Below, piece after piece: positions 26,250-34,778 of a stretch of DNA of 64,000 bases. The first letter of the stretch is position 1. Each line of letters begins with the position of its first letter. A program made the translations under genes and the position numbers. The notes beneath the pieces are model-generated. The model did no database searches. It was not told the DNA's origin and saw only the letters and a program-made list of their open reading frames with translations. The DNA is from an uncultured Bacteroidales bacterium (GTDB lineage: Bacteria > Bacteroidota > Bacteroidia > Bacteroidales > UBA932): the NCBI GenBank assembly GCA_934725575.1, contig CAKVCK010000013.1, positions 1 to 64,000 of the forward strand, written 5' to 3'.

Positions 26250-26722
26250 ATGACGAGTGTATTGTTCATTTGCCACGGGAACATTTGCCGGAGTCCTATG
26301 GCGGAGTTTATATTTAAGGATATGGTCCGGAAAGCTGGGGTTGAGGAGGTGCGGATTGATTCGGCGGCGGTGTCCTACGAGGAGGAGGGGAACGACATCT
26401 ATCCTCCGGCGAAACGGACGCTGCACGGGCACGGAATACCTTTCGGGAGGCATAGTGCCCACAGGGTGACTGATGTCGAAGCCTCTGAATATGATGTCAT
26501 CATAGTTATGGATTCATCGAACCGGCGGCTTCTGTCCCGGATCATAAGCCCGATGAATATGTCCAAGGTGCATCTGATGATGAATATGCCGGGAAGGACT
26601 CGGATGTCTCCGATCCGTGGTACACCGGGGATTTCGAGAAGACCTACAGAGACATCACCGAAGGCTGCGCCGGGCTTCTGGAGTCGCTCACGCAACCGGA
26701 GTCAACTTTGACAATCGCCTGA
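26250..26722 (+). pseudogene. Low-molecular-weight protein-tyrosine phosphatase with a frameshift
   Basis: Starts MTSVLFICHGNICRSPMAEF, the LMW-PTP catalytic loop (CxxxxxR, here CHGNICR), and keeps the family frame to KVHLMM near 26582. There one base is missing: the next frame gives EYAGKDSDVSDPWYTGDFEK with the DPW signature that holds the catalytic Asp, and ends at 26720-26722 with normal length (about 157 residues). The break falls at GATGATGAATATGCC, where one extra G would restore both the frame and GGAATATG. It is a recent inactivation, or a sequencing or assembly error. Confidence 0.8.
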
Positions 26723-26742
26723 CTAAAGAGGCTGATTCCAGA

Positions 26743-27402
26743 ATGAAAATGTCAAGATCAATTAGGAATATGCTGAATCCGAGGCTTGTGCAATATGTTG
26801 AGGATGAGATAATTCCTCGTTATGCGGCTTTCGACAAGGCGCACAGGATGGATCACGTCCGCAAGGTGATCGATGAGGCGATGAATATGTCCGTTCACTA
26901 TGACATTGACAAGAACATTCTCTATGCCGCCGCCGCTTTCCACGACACGGGGCTGGTTGACGGCAGGAAAGTGCACCATCTCTCTTCCGGCAGGATAATC
27001 AGGGAGGATCCGCACCTGAAAGAATGGTTCACCCCTGACCAGATCGAGACGATAGCCCAGGCCGCTGAGGATCACCGTGCCTCGTCAGGCAGCGAGCCCA
27101 GGAACATCTACGGTAAGATTGTCGCCGAGGCTGACCGTGACATTGATCCGATGAGGATTCTGCGCCGTACTGTCCAGTTCGGAATGGAGCACTATCCGGA
27201 GTTGGACAAGGACGGCCATTGGAAACGAATGCTGGAACATCTGGCCGAGAAGTACGACTACGGTGGGTACCTTAAACTGTATATTCCCGAATCCAGAAAC
27301 GCTGCCGGGCTTCAGGACTTGAGGGACATAATCCACGATCCGGAAAGGCTCAGGGGCATATTCGAGACTCTTTATGAAGAGGAGATGCAGGATATTCATT
27401 GA
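26743..27402 (+). CDS. HD-domain phosphohydrolase
   Basis: A 219-residue metal-dependent HD protein: AFDKAHRMDHVRKVIDEA provides the first His, AAAFHDTGLVDGRKVHH the HD pair, and IAQAAEDHRASS and VAEADRDIDP later ligands, a pattern close to YfbR/YedJ-like nucleotide or cyclic nucleotide hydrolases. Substrate unknown. The start MKMSRSIRNMLNP at 26743 is preferred over earlier in-frame codons, which would overlap the phosphatase remnant. It ends 68 bp before crcB. Confidence 0.85.
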   Translation: MKMSRSIRNMLNPRLVQYVEDEIIPRYAAFDKAHRMDHVRKVIDEAMNMSVHYDIDKNILYAAAAFHDTGLVDGRKVHHLSSGRIIREDPHLKEWFTPDQIETIAQAAEDHRASSGSEPRNIYGKIVAEADRDIDPMRILRRTVQFGMEHYPELDKDGHWKRMLEHLAEKYDYGGYLKLYIPESRNAAGLQDLRDIIHDPERLRGIFETLYEEEMQDIH

Positions 27403-27470
27403 ACTATGGTTCCGGCCGAGAAGCGATATTTGTATATTCTTGAATGATTGGAACTTAAAAGTGAGAATTT

Positions 27471-27851
27471 ATGATACGAACGTTACTTTTTATAGGGGGA
27501 GGCAGTTTCCTCGGGGGCATCGCAAGATATTTGGTGAAGGTCGGTTGCGGCAAGTTGTTTCCCGCCGCGACTCTTCCGCTTGGCACGATGGTGGCTAATG
27601 TCGCCGGCTGCTTTCTGATCGGTCTTTTTTACGGAATAGCCTCCCGCCACACCACAATGTCGCAGGATATGTTGATGTTCCTGACCGTTGGTTTCTGCGG
27701 TGGCTTCACCACCTTCTCGACATTTATGAATGAGAATATGTCGATGATTCAGGGAGGTGAACTATTCAACTCCTTACTTTATGCCGTCCTAAGCCTCGTC
27801 CTCGGTCTGGCCTTCCTTTACCTTGGCACCCTTGCCTCGCGTGTTTTCTAA
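27471..27851 (+). CDS. crcB: CrcB/Fluc fluoride channel
   Basis: A 126-residue membrane protein with four helices that forms a dual-topology dimer exporting fluoride. Visible: GGGSFLGGIARYLV (helix 1), LPLGTMVANVAGCFLIG with the conserved Asn, and the signature GFCGGFTTFSTF (about 73-84) with the phenylalanine/threonine pore residues. I looked for the crcB-type fluoride riboswitch in the 68-bp leader and did not recognise it. The gene is followed by a REP copy and a conserved-loop hairpin. Confidence 0.93.
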   Translation: MIRTLLFIGGGSFLGGIARYLVKVGCGKLFPAATLPLGTMVANVAGCFLIGLFYGIASRHTTMSQDMLMFLTVGFCGGFTTFSTFMNENMSMIQGGELFNSLLYAVLSLVLGLAFLYLGTLASRVF

Positions 27852-27876
27852 AGTATCGCGACACTTCATACTTCGA

Positions 27877-27897
27877 TGCTTCGACAGGCTCGGCAAC
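27877..27897. repeat. REP-like palindrome, copy 5
   Basis: GCTTCGACAGGCTCGGC followed by AACC, a slightly eroded copy lying 4 bp before hairpin C in the crcB/pckA convergent gap. Confidence 0.65.
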
Positions 27898-27901
27898 CAC
27901 A

Positions 27902-27965
27902 AAAGGAATATCCCCTTTTCCGCAATTTTTGTAACGTGAAAAATTCGGAAAGGGGATATTCCTTT
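27902..27965 (-). repeat. Conserved-loop hairpin C (CACGTTAC family), divergent copy
   Basis: A stem of about 27 bp with two bulges (27902-27930 with 27939-27965) closes GTAACGTG (27931-27938), that is CACGTTAC in the leftward pckA transcript. It differs from the other four in stem length and lacks the G-C pair next to the loop. It lies downstream of a separate pckA terminator. Confidence 0.75.
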
Positions 27966-28015
27966 GTCCTTCTATAGCTTGGTATCCGACCTTCATTGAG
28001 AATGGTTGACACTTG

Positions 28016-28051
28016 CAAAAAAATAGGCTGGCCAGGAAACCCTGACCAGCC
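28016..28051 (-). terminator. Intrinsic terminator of pckA
   Basis: On the minus strand GGCTGGTCAGGG pairs with CCTGGCCAGCC (28026-28051), followed by TA and T7 (28016-28022), 25 bp after the pckA stop. A classical rho-independent terminator. Confidence 0.8.
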
Positions 28052-28075
28052 ATATTCAGTAAGACAAATTGTCGA

Positions 28076-29680
28076 TTAGAGCTGAGGACCAGCCTTTACA
28101 AGAGCCTTGCCGGCCTTGTTGGACTCGTACTTCTTGAAGTTCTTGATGAACCTTGCGGCGAGATCCTTTGCCTTCTCCTCCCACTGTGAGGCGTCGGCGT
28201 AGGTGTCGCGAGGGTCGAGGATGTGGGTGTCAACACCTTCGAGCTTTGTAGGAACCACGAAGTTGAAGTAAGGGATGGTCTTGGTAGGAGCCGAGTCGAT
28301 GCTATGGTTGAGGATAGCGTCGATGATTCCGCGGGTGTCGCGGATGGAGATTCTCTTGCCTGTTCCGTTCCAGCCTGTGTTCACGAGGTAAGCCTTGGCA
28401 CCGCTCTTCTTCATCTTCTTTACAAGTTCCTCGGCATACTTTGTAGGGTGAAGCTCAAGGAATGCCTGTCCGAAGCAAGCTGAGAAGGTAGGGGTAGGCT
28501 CGGTGATTCCGCGCTCTGTTCCGGCCAGTTTTGCGGTGAAGCCTGAGAGGAAGTAGTACTTGGTCTGCTCAGGGTTCAAGATGGAAACTGGAGGAAGAAC
28601 ACCGAATGCGTCGGCTGAGAGGAAGATGACCTGCTTTGCGGCAGGACCCTGAGACTCGGGACGTACGATGTTGTTGATGTGATAGATAGGGTAAGAGACG
28701 CGGGTGTTCTCGGTCACGCTCTTGTCGTTGAAGTCGATCTTGCCGTTGGCGTCAACAGTAACGTTCTCAAGGAGGGCGTCACGACGGATGGCGTTGTAGA
28801 TGTCCGGTTCAGACTCCTTGTCGAGCTTGATGACCTTGGCGTAGCAACCACCCTCGAAGTTGAACACACCCTTGTTGTCCCAGCCGTGCTCGTCGTCACC
28901 GATGAGCTTACGCTTAGGGTCGGTTGAAAGGGTGGTCTTGCCGGTTCCGGAGAGACCGAAGAAGATGGCGGTGTTCTCACCGTTCATATCAGTGTTGGCT
29001 GAGCAGTGCATAGCGGCGATGCCCTTGAGAGGGAGGTAGTAGTTCATCATGGAGAACATACCCTTCTTCATCTCACCACCGTACCAAGTGTTGAGGATAA
29101 CCTGCTCCTTGCTGGTGACGTTGAAAGCCACGCAAGTGTCGCTGCGCAGACCCAACTCCTCGAAGTTGGCGACCTTGGCCTTTGAAGCGCAATATACTAC
29201 GAAATCAGGCTCCTGATCGAACTCTTCCTGGTTCTTCGGACGGATGAACATATTCGTCACGAAGTGTGCCTGCCAAGCGACCTCCATAATGAAGCGGACC
29301 TTCATACGGGTGTCCTTGTGGGTTCCGCAGAAACCATCGACAACGAAAAGCCTCTTTCCTGAGAGCTCCTGCTGAGCGGTCTTTCTTACAACCTTCCAAA
29401 CCTTCTCTGACATCGGGTGGTTGTCGTTAGGGTACTCAGGGGTGTTCCACCAAACGGTGTCCTTTGAGTTCTTGTCCATAACGATGTACTTGTCCTTAGG
29501 AGAACGTCCGGTGTAGATACCTGTCATGACGTTGATAGCGCCGAGCTCGGTAACCTGACCTTTCTCGTAGCCCTGAAGCTCAGGCCTTGTCTCCTCGTTG
29601 TAGAGAACCTCGTAAGTCGGATTGTAAAGGACTTCCTTCACATTCTTGATTCCGTACTTGCTTAAATCCATCTTAGGCAT
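28076..29680 (-). CDS. pckA: Phosphoenolpyruvate carboxykinase (ATP)
   Basis: A 534-residue cytoplasmic enzyme that interconverts oxaloacetate + ATP and PEP + CO2 + ADP; in gut Bacteroidales it runs toward CO2 fixation and succinate formation. Visible: the kinase-1a P-loop [11 protein letters not shown] (about 245-255), kinase-2 [10 protein letters not shown] (about 260-270), [10 protein letters not shown], and the PEPCK signature region [19 protein letters not shown] with metal-binding Lys and His. Full family length (540 in E. coli). Optimised codons and only one GAATAT site in 1.6 kb fit high expression. It has its own promoter and intrinsic terminator. Confidence 0.96.
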   Translation of the reverse strand: MPKMDLSKYGIKNVKEVLYNPTYEVLYNEETRPELQGYEKGQVTELGAINVMTGIYTGRSPKDKYIVMDKNSKDTVWWNTPEYPNDNHPMSEKVWKVVRKTAQQELSGKRLFVVDGFCGTHKDTRMKVRFIMEVAWQAHFVTNMFIRPKNQEEFDQEPDFVVYCASKAKVANFEELGLRSDTCVAFNVTSKEQVILNTWYGGEMKKGMFSMMNYYLPLKGIAAMHCSANTDMNGENTAIFFGLSGTGKTTLSTDPKRKLIGDDEHGWDNKGVFNFEGGCYAKVIKLDKESEPDIYNAIRRDALLENVTVDANGKIDFNDKSVTENTRVSYPIYHINNIVRPESQGPAAKQVIFLSADAFGVLPPVSILNPEQTKYYFLSGFTAKLAGTERGITEPTPTFSACFGQAFLELHPTKYAEELVKKMKKSGAKAYLVNTGWNGTGKRISIRDTRGIIDAILNHSIDSAPTKTIPYFNFVVPTKLEGVDTHILDPRDTYADASQWEEKAKDLAARFIKNFKKYESNKAGKALVKAGPQL

Positions 29681-29727
29681 AGTAAAATGTGTTTTATAAA
29701 GTTAAACTTATTCTCTTAAAAGCGCGG

Positions 29728-29759
29728 CAAATTTAAGGAATTTTTATCCATTACTCAAA
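29728..29759 (-). promoter_or_regulatory. Promoter of pckA
   Basis: Minus-strand TTTG (29759-29756), exactly 20 bp, TAAATTTG (29735-29728). The start codon at 29680 lies about 40 bp beyond the expected start of transcription. A TACATTTG box for the divergent recQ gene is at 29780-29787 without a clear -33. Confidence 0.75.
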
Positions 29760-29872
29760 TGAGTAAGCGATTAATTTCGTACATTTGCTTTTGCCGGCGT
29801 ACACCACTGCAAATAGTTTGCCAGTAGAATACGCAAAAGGTTGTGATAAAACGGTTTATAAAGTTTTTGAAT

Positions 29873-31765
29873 ATGTCACCGTCAGAAGTGTTGAAAGAAT
29901 ATTGGGGCTACGATGGCTTCCGTCCGATGCAGGAGGAGATCATCACAGCGGCCCTTGATGGGAAGGATGTGCTGGCCATTATGCCTACGGGCGGTGGCAA
30001 GTCGATCTGCTTTCAGGTACCTGGTCTGATCAAGGACGGAATCACTCTGGTGGTGACCCCTCTGATCGCATTGATGAAGGACCAGGTGCAGAACCTGAAC
30101 GACAGGGGAGTCAGAGCCCTTGCGATCCACGCCGGAATGAGCCGCCGCGAGGTTGACCTGGCCTTGAACAACGCAGCCTACGGGGATTACAAGTTTCTCT
30201 ACCTCTCACCGGAAAGGCTTGGAACGCAATTGTTCCAGTCTTACATCGATGTGCTGGACGTTGGCTTCATCGTGGTCGATGAGGCTCACTGCATCTCCCA
30301 ATGGGGGTACGATTTCAGACCAGACTACCTGAAAATAGGAGAGATACGTGAGCGGATAGGCGCACCTGTCATCGCTCTTACGGCCACTGCCACTCCGACA
30401 GTAGCGTGTGACATTATGGAACGTCTCGGCTTCCGGGAGAAGCTGCTTCTCAAGAGTGGTTTCGAGAGACCTAACCTTAGTTATATCGTGCGCAAGGTCG
30501 AGGATAAGAACGGACAGATCCTGAATATCTGCTCAGGGGTTCCCGGTACGGGGATCGTATATGCCCGGAACAGGCGGAAATGCGAGGAACTCTCCGCGTT
30601 CCTGCAGGCTCAAGGGGTCTCGGCCTCATTCTACCATGCTGGGTTGGGAAGCGAGACAAGGGCAGAGCGTCAGGCTGCGTGGAAAAACGGCACGATAAGG
30701 GTGATGGTGTGCACGAACGCTTTCGGTATGGGAATCGACAAGCCTGATGTGCGCTTCGTTGTCCATTATGATCTGCCGGACAGTCCGGAGGCATATTTCC
30801 AGGAGGCTGGTCGTGCCGGCCGTGACGGACAACGTTCGTTCGCCGTGCAGCTTTGGAACGGGGTGGATGTCCGCAGAGCGAAACAGATTGAGGATGTGTC
30901 GTTTCCGCCGCTGGACTACATCGAGGACATTTACCAGAAACTTCACGCTTTCTTTGAGATTCCGTATGATGCCGGTATGGGGCGGCAGCTGAAGTTCCGG
31001 ATCGAGGAGTTCTGCAAGCGGTTCGGTTTGCAGCGGGCTCCGGCGTTCTATGCCCTCAAATACCTTGAGCGGACGGGACACCTGACATATTCAGAAGAAA
31101 TTGACATTCAGACCAAAGTCCGCATCTCGGTTGACAGGAAGGCTTTGTATGACATTGATCTGCCGGACCGTGAGATGGCGGCTGTGCTGGAAATACTGAT
31201 GCGGAGCTACACGGGAATATTCTCTTTCGTGCTGCCGATTGACGAGGAATATGTCTCCAGGCGTTGTGGGATGACAATTCCGCAGCTGCGGCAGGCTCTA
31301 TACAGGCTTTCGTTGGAGCACGTCATCAATTATGTGCCGGCTGACCATTCGGATGTTGTGTTCCTGCACCACGACAGGCTGAGGCCGGGGAATGTCAATA
31401 TGATGCCGTCCCGCTATGAGATGCTGAAAAAGTGTGCGCACGCCCGGAGCCAATCGATGCTTGAATATGTCAGCGAGACATCCGAGTGCCGTTCCCGCTA
31501 TCTCCTCCGTTATTTCGGCCAGACCGAGACCACCGACTGCGGCACCTGCGACATCTGCCGCGCCCGCCGTGCGATCGTTCCGGCACGCACTCTCCAGCAG
31601 ATGACGAGGCAAAAGTTGATTGAATATATTAACGGTAAGGACGGAAAATATTCCATTGAGGAGATTGTGGCGGAGTTCGACAATCCATCGAAAAACTATT
31701 CCCCCGACTATCTTGACATCCTCCGCCAGCTCATTGACAACGGCGATGTTCCGATGTATAGATAA
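29873..31765 (+). CDS. recQ: ATP-dependent DNA helicase RecQ
   Basis: About 630 residues; 3'-5' helicase acting in recombination and replication-fork repair. Motif I MPTGGGKS, motif II VDEAHC, ALTATATP (III), and VIVYARN/FGMGIDKPDVRFVVHYD/QEAGRAGRDG (IV-VI) are intact. The RecQ zinc-binding domain follows with Cys spaced as CRSRYLLRYFG and DCGTCDIC. A winged-helix region comes next in the order expected, but the C terminus does not look like a full HRDC domain. ATG at 29873 (MSPSEVLKEYWGYDGFRP) is preferred; a GTG ten codons earlier is the alternative. Stop followed by hairpin D. Confidence 0.95.
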   Translation: MSPSEVLKEYWGYDGFRPMQEEIITAALDGKDVLAIMPTGGGKSICFQVPGLIKDGITLVVTPLIALMKDQVQNLNDRGVRALAIHAGMSRREVDLALNNAAYGDYKFLYLSPERLGTQLFQSYIDVLDVGFIVVDEAHCISQWGYDFRPDYLKIGEIRERIGAPVIALTATATPTVACDIMERLGFREKLLLKSGFERPNLSYIVRKVEDKNGQILNICSGVPGTGIVYARNRRKCEELSAFLQAQGVSASFYHAGLGSETRAERQAAWKNGTIRVMVCTNAFGMGIDKPDVRFVVHYDLPDSPEAYFQEAGRAGRDGQRSFAVQLWNGVDVRRAKQIEDVSFPPLDYIEDIYQKLHAFFEIPYDAGMGRQLKFRIEEFCKRFGLQRAPAFYALKYLERTGHLTYSEEIDIQTKVRISVDRKALYDIDLPDREMAAVLEILMRSYTGIFSFVLPIDEEYVSRRCGMTIPQLRQALYRLSLEHVINYVPADHSDVVFLHHDRLRPGNVNMMPSRYEMLKKCAHARSQSMLEYVSETSECRSRYLLRYFGQTETTDCGTCDICRARRAIVPARTLQQMTRQKLIEYINGKDGKYSIEEIVAEFDNPSKNYSPDYLDILRQLIDNGDVPMYR

Positions 31766-31810
31766 TGAAATTCTTTCGAGGTGATTCTTGTTCGGATATT
31801 TGCGTTTGGA

Positions 31811-31878
31811 GACATCGAAAAAAAGAAAATCCCGATTTTTGCACGTTACCAAAAATCGGGATTTTATTTTTCGATGTC
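31811..31878 (+). repeat. Conserved-loop hairpin D (CACGTTAC family), probable terminator
   Basis: A 16-bp perfect stem (31826-31841 with 31850-31865) closes CACGTTAC (31842-31849). Outside it GACATCGAAAAA (31811-31822) pairs perfectly with TTTTTCGATGTC (31867-31878). The loop reads CACGUUAC in the recQ transcript; the element lies between convergent recQ and the MBL hydrolase gene. No REP copy is adjacent. Confidence 0.82.
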
Positions 31879-31908
31879 ATTCGTTAGAAACAAAGCTTAA
31901 TAAGGAAG

Positions 31909-32850
31909 TCATTCTATGATGAGTCCGTCGTAGGCGGGGCGGACGATCGAGCGGATGTGGCGCTCATTACAGAGGCTCTCAAGGTCTTCGCTGAACTGTT
32001 CGTGGCGGGGGAATGTGTGTGAAAGGTGGGTTAGCCAGGTGTGCTCGGCGCCTATGCGGTCGGCAAGCTCAAGGGCTTCGTCAAGGCTGAAGTGCGAATG
32101 ATGCTTCTTGTAGCCCACAGTGTTGAGAGTAACGTGCTTGAGACCGGTCAACTTTGAGAACTCGCTCTCGGGAAGGGTGCTCATATCCGTGATGTAGGCG
32201 ATGTCTCCGAAACGGAAACCGAGGACGGGCAGTTTGTCGTGAAGGCCTCGGATCGGGACGATCTCCACTCCGCCGGTCGAGGTGGCCATCGAAGCCGGAT
32301 CCGCCTTGTCGATTATGTCCTCCAGCTTGCTGCCTGTCGGAATCAGAGTCCCGTCAGGCATTTTGTAATGGTAACCGACATCGTGCACCCAGACCAGCTC
32401 CATATCCTTGGCGTTCGGATAGACCAGAAACGGATTCTCGTCAATCACGTGCAGATGCCATTCAGGTGCTCCAGGATATTTAGGGAAGGCGAAGACGTAA
32501 GGATATTCCTTGATAAGGTCATCGAGGACGTTCCGTTCGCAGTAGATCTCGGCGGCGCGCTTGTCGATGTAGTTGAGCGACCGCACGTCATCAAGGCCTC
32601 CCGTGTGGTCTTTGTGATTGTGTGTCAGTAGGATGGCATCAAGATGGCAGAGATCGTGCGCAAGCATCTGCATCCTGAAATCCGGCCCGGCGTCCACGAG
32701 GATGTTCAGCCCTTCATATTCAACGAACACAGAGGAGCGGAAACGCTTGTCCTTTGCGTCCGGCGATTTGCACACGTCGCATTGGCAGCCGATGATCGGA
32801 ACTCCCTGTGAGGTTCCGGTTCCCAGAAATGTAAGTCTTGCCTTGACCAT
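31909..32850 (-). CDS. MBL-fold metallohydrolase, PhnP-like
   Basis: A 313-residue metallo-beta-lactamase-fold protein with LTFLGTGTSQGVPIIGCQC at the start and the metal motif THNHKDHTGGLDDVRSL (HxHxDH). The N-terminal GCQCDVCKSPDAKDKR Cys cluster is the zinc-binding insertion of PhnP-like phosphodiesterases (cyclic phosphate hydrolases). Later IRGLHDKLPVLGFR and AYITDMSTLP supply further ligands. I start at ATG 32850; upstream in-frame sequence looks non-coding. It lies 98 bp downstream of mtaB in the same direction. No phn genes are present, so its substrate is open. Confidence 0.85.
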   Translation of the reverse strand: MVKARLTFLGTGTSQGVPIIGCQCDVCKSPDAKDKRFRSSVFVEYEGLNILVDAGPDFRMQMLAHDLCHLDAILLTHNHKDHTGGLDDVRSLNYIDKRAAEIYCERNVLDDLIKEYPYVFAFPKYPGAPEWHLHVIDENPFLVYPNAKDMELVWVHDVGYHYKMPDGTLIPTGSKLEDIIDKADPASMATSTGGVEIVPIRGLHDKLPVLGFRFGDIAYITDMSTLPESEFSKLTGLKHVTLNTVGYKKHHSHFSLDEALELADRIGAEHTWLTHLSHTFPRHEQFSEDLESLCNERHIRSIVRPAYDGLIIE

Positions 32851-32948
32851 AATAATTCTTTTGCTTTTTATGGCTTGTTGTTGTGAATCTCTTGTAATAA
32901 GATCGCTGTCTTGTTTTATTAGCCGTGCTTTATAGACTGAACCGCTTG

Positions 32949-34337
32949 TCAGATCGTTATGTCCTCCACCATATTCACAAGCGCGGGATCGTAAAGTCTT
33001 TCGACGCGGATGTAGTTGCCGGTGTAGCCGCCCATCATCCCGTCCTTGACATCCGATTCCCACAGCACCTGCGAGTGTCGGCCACGGTTCTTCTCCACAA
33101 ATTCAGAATGCAGCTCGCCGCAGAGAGCCTCCAGTCTCGCCACACGCTCCGTTTTCAAGGAATCCCTGACCTGATCTTTCCATCCGGCGGCGACAGTGCC
33201 CGGGCGGCGTGAATATGGGAACACGTGGATGAACGCCGGCTTGACGCGGTCTTTGAGGAATGAATATGTTTCCTCGAAGAGTTCGTCTGTCTCTCCGGGC
33301 AGTCCTGCGATGACATCTATGCCGAAGAACACGAACGGTTTTGTGGCGTCTTCCGGCCGGGGATCCATCACGGAGCGTATGTAGTCGATCCTGTCGGCGA
33401 AAAACTCTGTCGTGTAGCGGCGGCCGACCCTTTTCAAGATCGTGTCCGACCCTGATTGCAAAGGAATATGAAAGTGTGGCTGGAACTTTGTGCCTGAGGC
33501 TATCCAGTCGATGATGTCTTCGGTGATGAGGTTCGGCTCGATGGATGAGATGCGGTAACGTTCGATTCCGTCCACATCGTTGAGCCGTTTCAGCAGGTCA
33601 AGGAAACTCTCGCCGGTGGTCCTGCCGAAGTCTCCGGTATTGACTCCTGTGATGACGATCTCCTTGATTCCGGTTCCGGCTATCTTCCCTGCCTGCTCAA
33701 TGACCTCCGAAATCGGGATATTCCTGGAATTTCCTCTTGCGTAAGGTACTGTGCAGTAGGCGCAGAAGTTGTTGCATCCGTCCTGAACCTTGAGGAACGA
33801 CCTTGTCCTTTCCTCCGACGAGAACGCCGCCATCGTCTCCTTCGAGATCTCCTTTATGTTTGTACCGTCTGCGGATATGACTCCACCGGAACCTTCGCGC
33901 TTCGCGCTTCGTCCCGTCCCGCCTGCGGCGGTCCACCCGTTCACGTGGCCACGGGCGGCCACGGTTCCGGTGGAGTCATATCCTCCGTCGGTGCTGTTCA
34001 GGAGAAGTTGCATCGTCTCCGGAACCACACGGGACTTCTCCTTGGCACCGAAAACAAGAGCGACCCCTTCAATGGCCTGGAGGTCGTTCCGGCGAAGCTC
34101 TGCGTAGCAGCCGGTCACGATGATCTTTGCCTCGGGCGACGCGCGGTGCATCTTCCGGATGACATTCCGGCACTTCTTCTCCGCCCGCTCGGTGACGGAA
34201 CAAGTGTTGATGAGATAGACATCAGCCTTGTCCTCCCACGGAACGACCTCAAGGCCATTCGCGATGAACCCTCTCTCGTAAGTCGAAGTCTCGGCGTAGT
34301 TCAGCTTGCAGCCGAGTGTCAGAAACGCTATCCTCAT
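32949..34337 (-). CDS. mtaB: tRNA t6A methylthiotransferase MtaB, with a palindromic insert
   Basis: About 462 residues. It methylthiolates t6A37 of tRNA using two 4Fe-4S clusters. UPF0004 Cys are in LTLGCKLNYAE, INTCSVTERAE and VTGCYAE; the radical-SAM triad is in VQDGCNNFCAYCTVPYARG; a TRAM-like end follows (LWESDVKDGMMGGYTGNYIRV). Residues about 119-155 (GTVAARGHVNGWTAAGGTG and neighbours) come from a 111-bp inverted-repeat insert at 33873-33983 and lie between the two Fe-S domains. ATG 34337 begins 2 bp after the folB stop. Confidence 0.92.
   Translation of the reverse strand: MRIAFLTLGCKLNYAETSTYERGFIANGLEVVPWEDKADVYLINTCSVTERAEKKCRNVIRKMHRASPEAKIIVTGCYAELRRNDLQAIEGVALVFGAKEKSRVVPETMQLLLNSTDGGYDSTGTVAARGHVNGWTAAGGTGRSAKREGSGGVISADGTNIKEISKETMAAFSSEERTRSFLKVQDGCNNFCAYCTVPYARGNSRNIPISEVIEQAGKIAGTGIKEIVITGVNTGDFGRTTGESFLDLLKRLNDVDGIERYRISSIEPNLITEDIIDWIASGTKFQPHFHIPLQSGSDTILKRVGRRYTTEFFADRIDYIRSVMDPRPEDATKPFVFFGIDVIAGLPGETDELFEETYSFLKDRVKPAFIHVFPYSRRPGTVAAGWKDQVRDSLKTERVARLEALCGELHSEFVEKNRGRHSQVLWESDVKDGMMGGYTGNYIRVERLYDPALVNMVEDITI
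33873..33983. repeat. GC-rich long-inverted-repeat element, copy 1, in frame inside mtaB
   Basis: Perfect 21-bp arms (33873-33893 and 33963-33983) enclose a 69-bp GC-rich core. On the minus strand the core reads GCCGCCCGTGGC, then AACGGGTGGAC, then GGGACGAAGCGCGAAGCGCG, matching in order the core of the copy at 54563-54683. Length is 111 bp, or 37 codons, so the mtaB frame is kept. Confidence 0.8.
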
Positions 34338-34338
34338 C

Positions 34339-34719
34339 CTAAAATTTCCATATAGGCTCACCGTACATCACAGTCACTCTGGACCATTCACAAGGTCCGT
34401 TCACCGGCGGATTCTTCTTCGAGACCCTTATCTTTAGGAACAAAATCTCCTTGAACTCCTTGCGTATGGTGTCCACAATCCTCCCGGCTACATTCTCCAG
34501 CAGGTTTGAAGGCACGGCCATCTGTTCCGCCACGATATCGTAGATCCTGCCGTAGTCAATGGTGTCTTTCAGATCGTCCGACTTCACAGCCTTCTTCAGT
34601 TCCGTCTCCGCATGGAAATCCACAAGGAAAGTGTTGCCTTCCTTGCGCTCCTTTTCCAGGCATCCATGATAGGCATGGAACTCCATGCCCTCAAGTTCTA
34701 TTATTCCATCGTAGTTCAT
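34339..34719 (-). CDS. folB: Dihydroneopterin aldolase
   Basis: A 126-residue folate enzyme converting 7,8-dihydroneopterin to 6-hydroxymethyl-dihydropterin and glycolaldehyde. Family signatures: IELEGMEFHAYHGCLEKER with the GAYHG-like motif, DTIDYGRIYDIV, LLENVAGRI with the active-site Glu, and KIRVSKKNPP with the catalytic Lys. Normal length. It precedes mtaB by 2 bp and lies 59 bp after the RsmI-like gene, with a REP copy in that gap. Confidence 0.93.
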   Translation of the reverse strand: MNYDGIIELEGMEFHAYHGCLEKERKEGNTFLVDFHAETELKKAVKSDDLKDTIDYGRIYDIVAEQMAVPSNLLENVAGRIVDTIRKEFKEILFLKIRVSKKNPPVNGPCEWSRVTVMYGEPIWKF

Positions 34720-34738
34720 ATTCCTTTAATTCTTTTAA

Positions 34739-34763
34739 GGTCACTTCGACAGGCTCAGCGACC
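34739..34763. repeat. REP-like palindrome, copy 6
   Basis: GGTCACT on the left and AGCGACC on the right around TCGACAGGCTC, with one arm mismatch. It sits in the 59-bp gap between the RsmI-like gene and folB. Confidence 0.75.
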
Positions 34764-34778
34764 GCCACGTCAGAATCC

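Noticed and set aside
27403..27470. Fluoride riboswitch before crcB
   Set aside because: The 68-bp leader does not show the conserved crcB-motif pairing or sequence blocks.
32122..32131. GTAACGTG inside the MBL hydrolase gene
   Set aside because: Matches the hairpin-family loop but has no complementary flanks; chance coding match.
33901..33960. Remnant of an insertion sequence in mtaB
   Set aside because: No transposase sequence or target duplication is visible, and the frame is kept; a small palindromic element explains it better.
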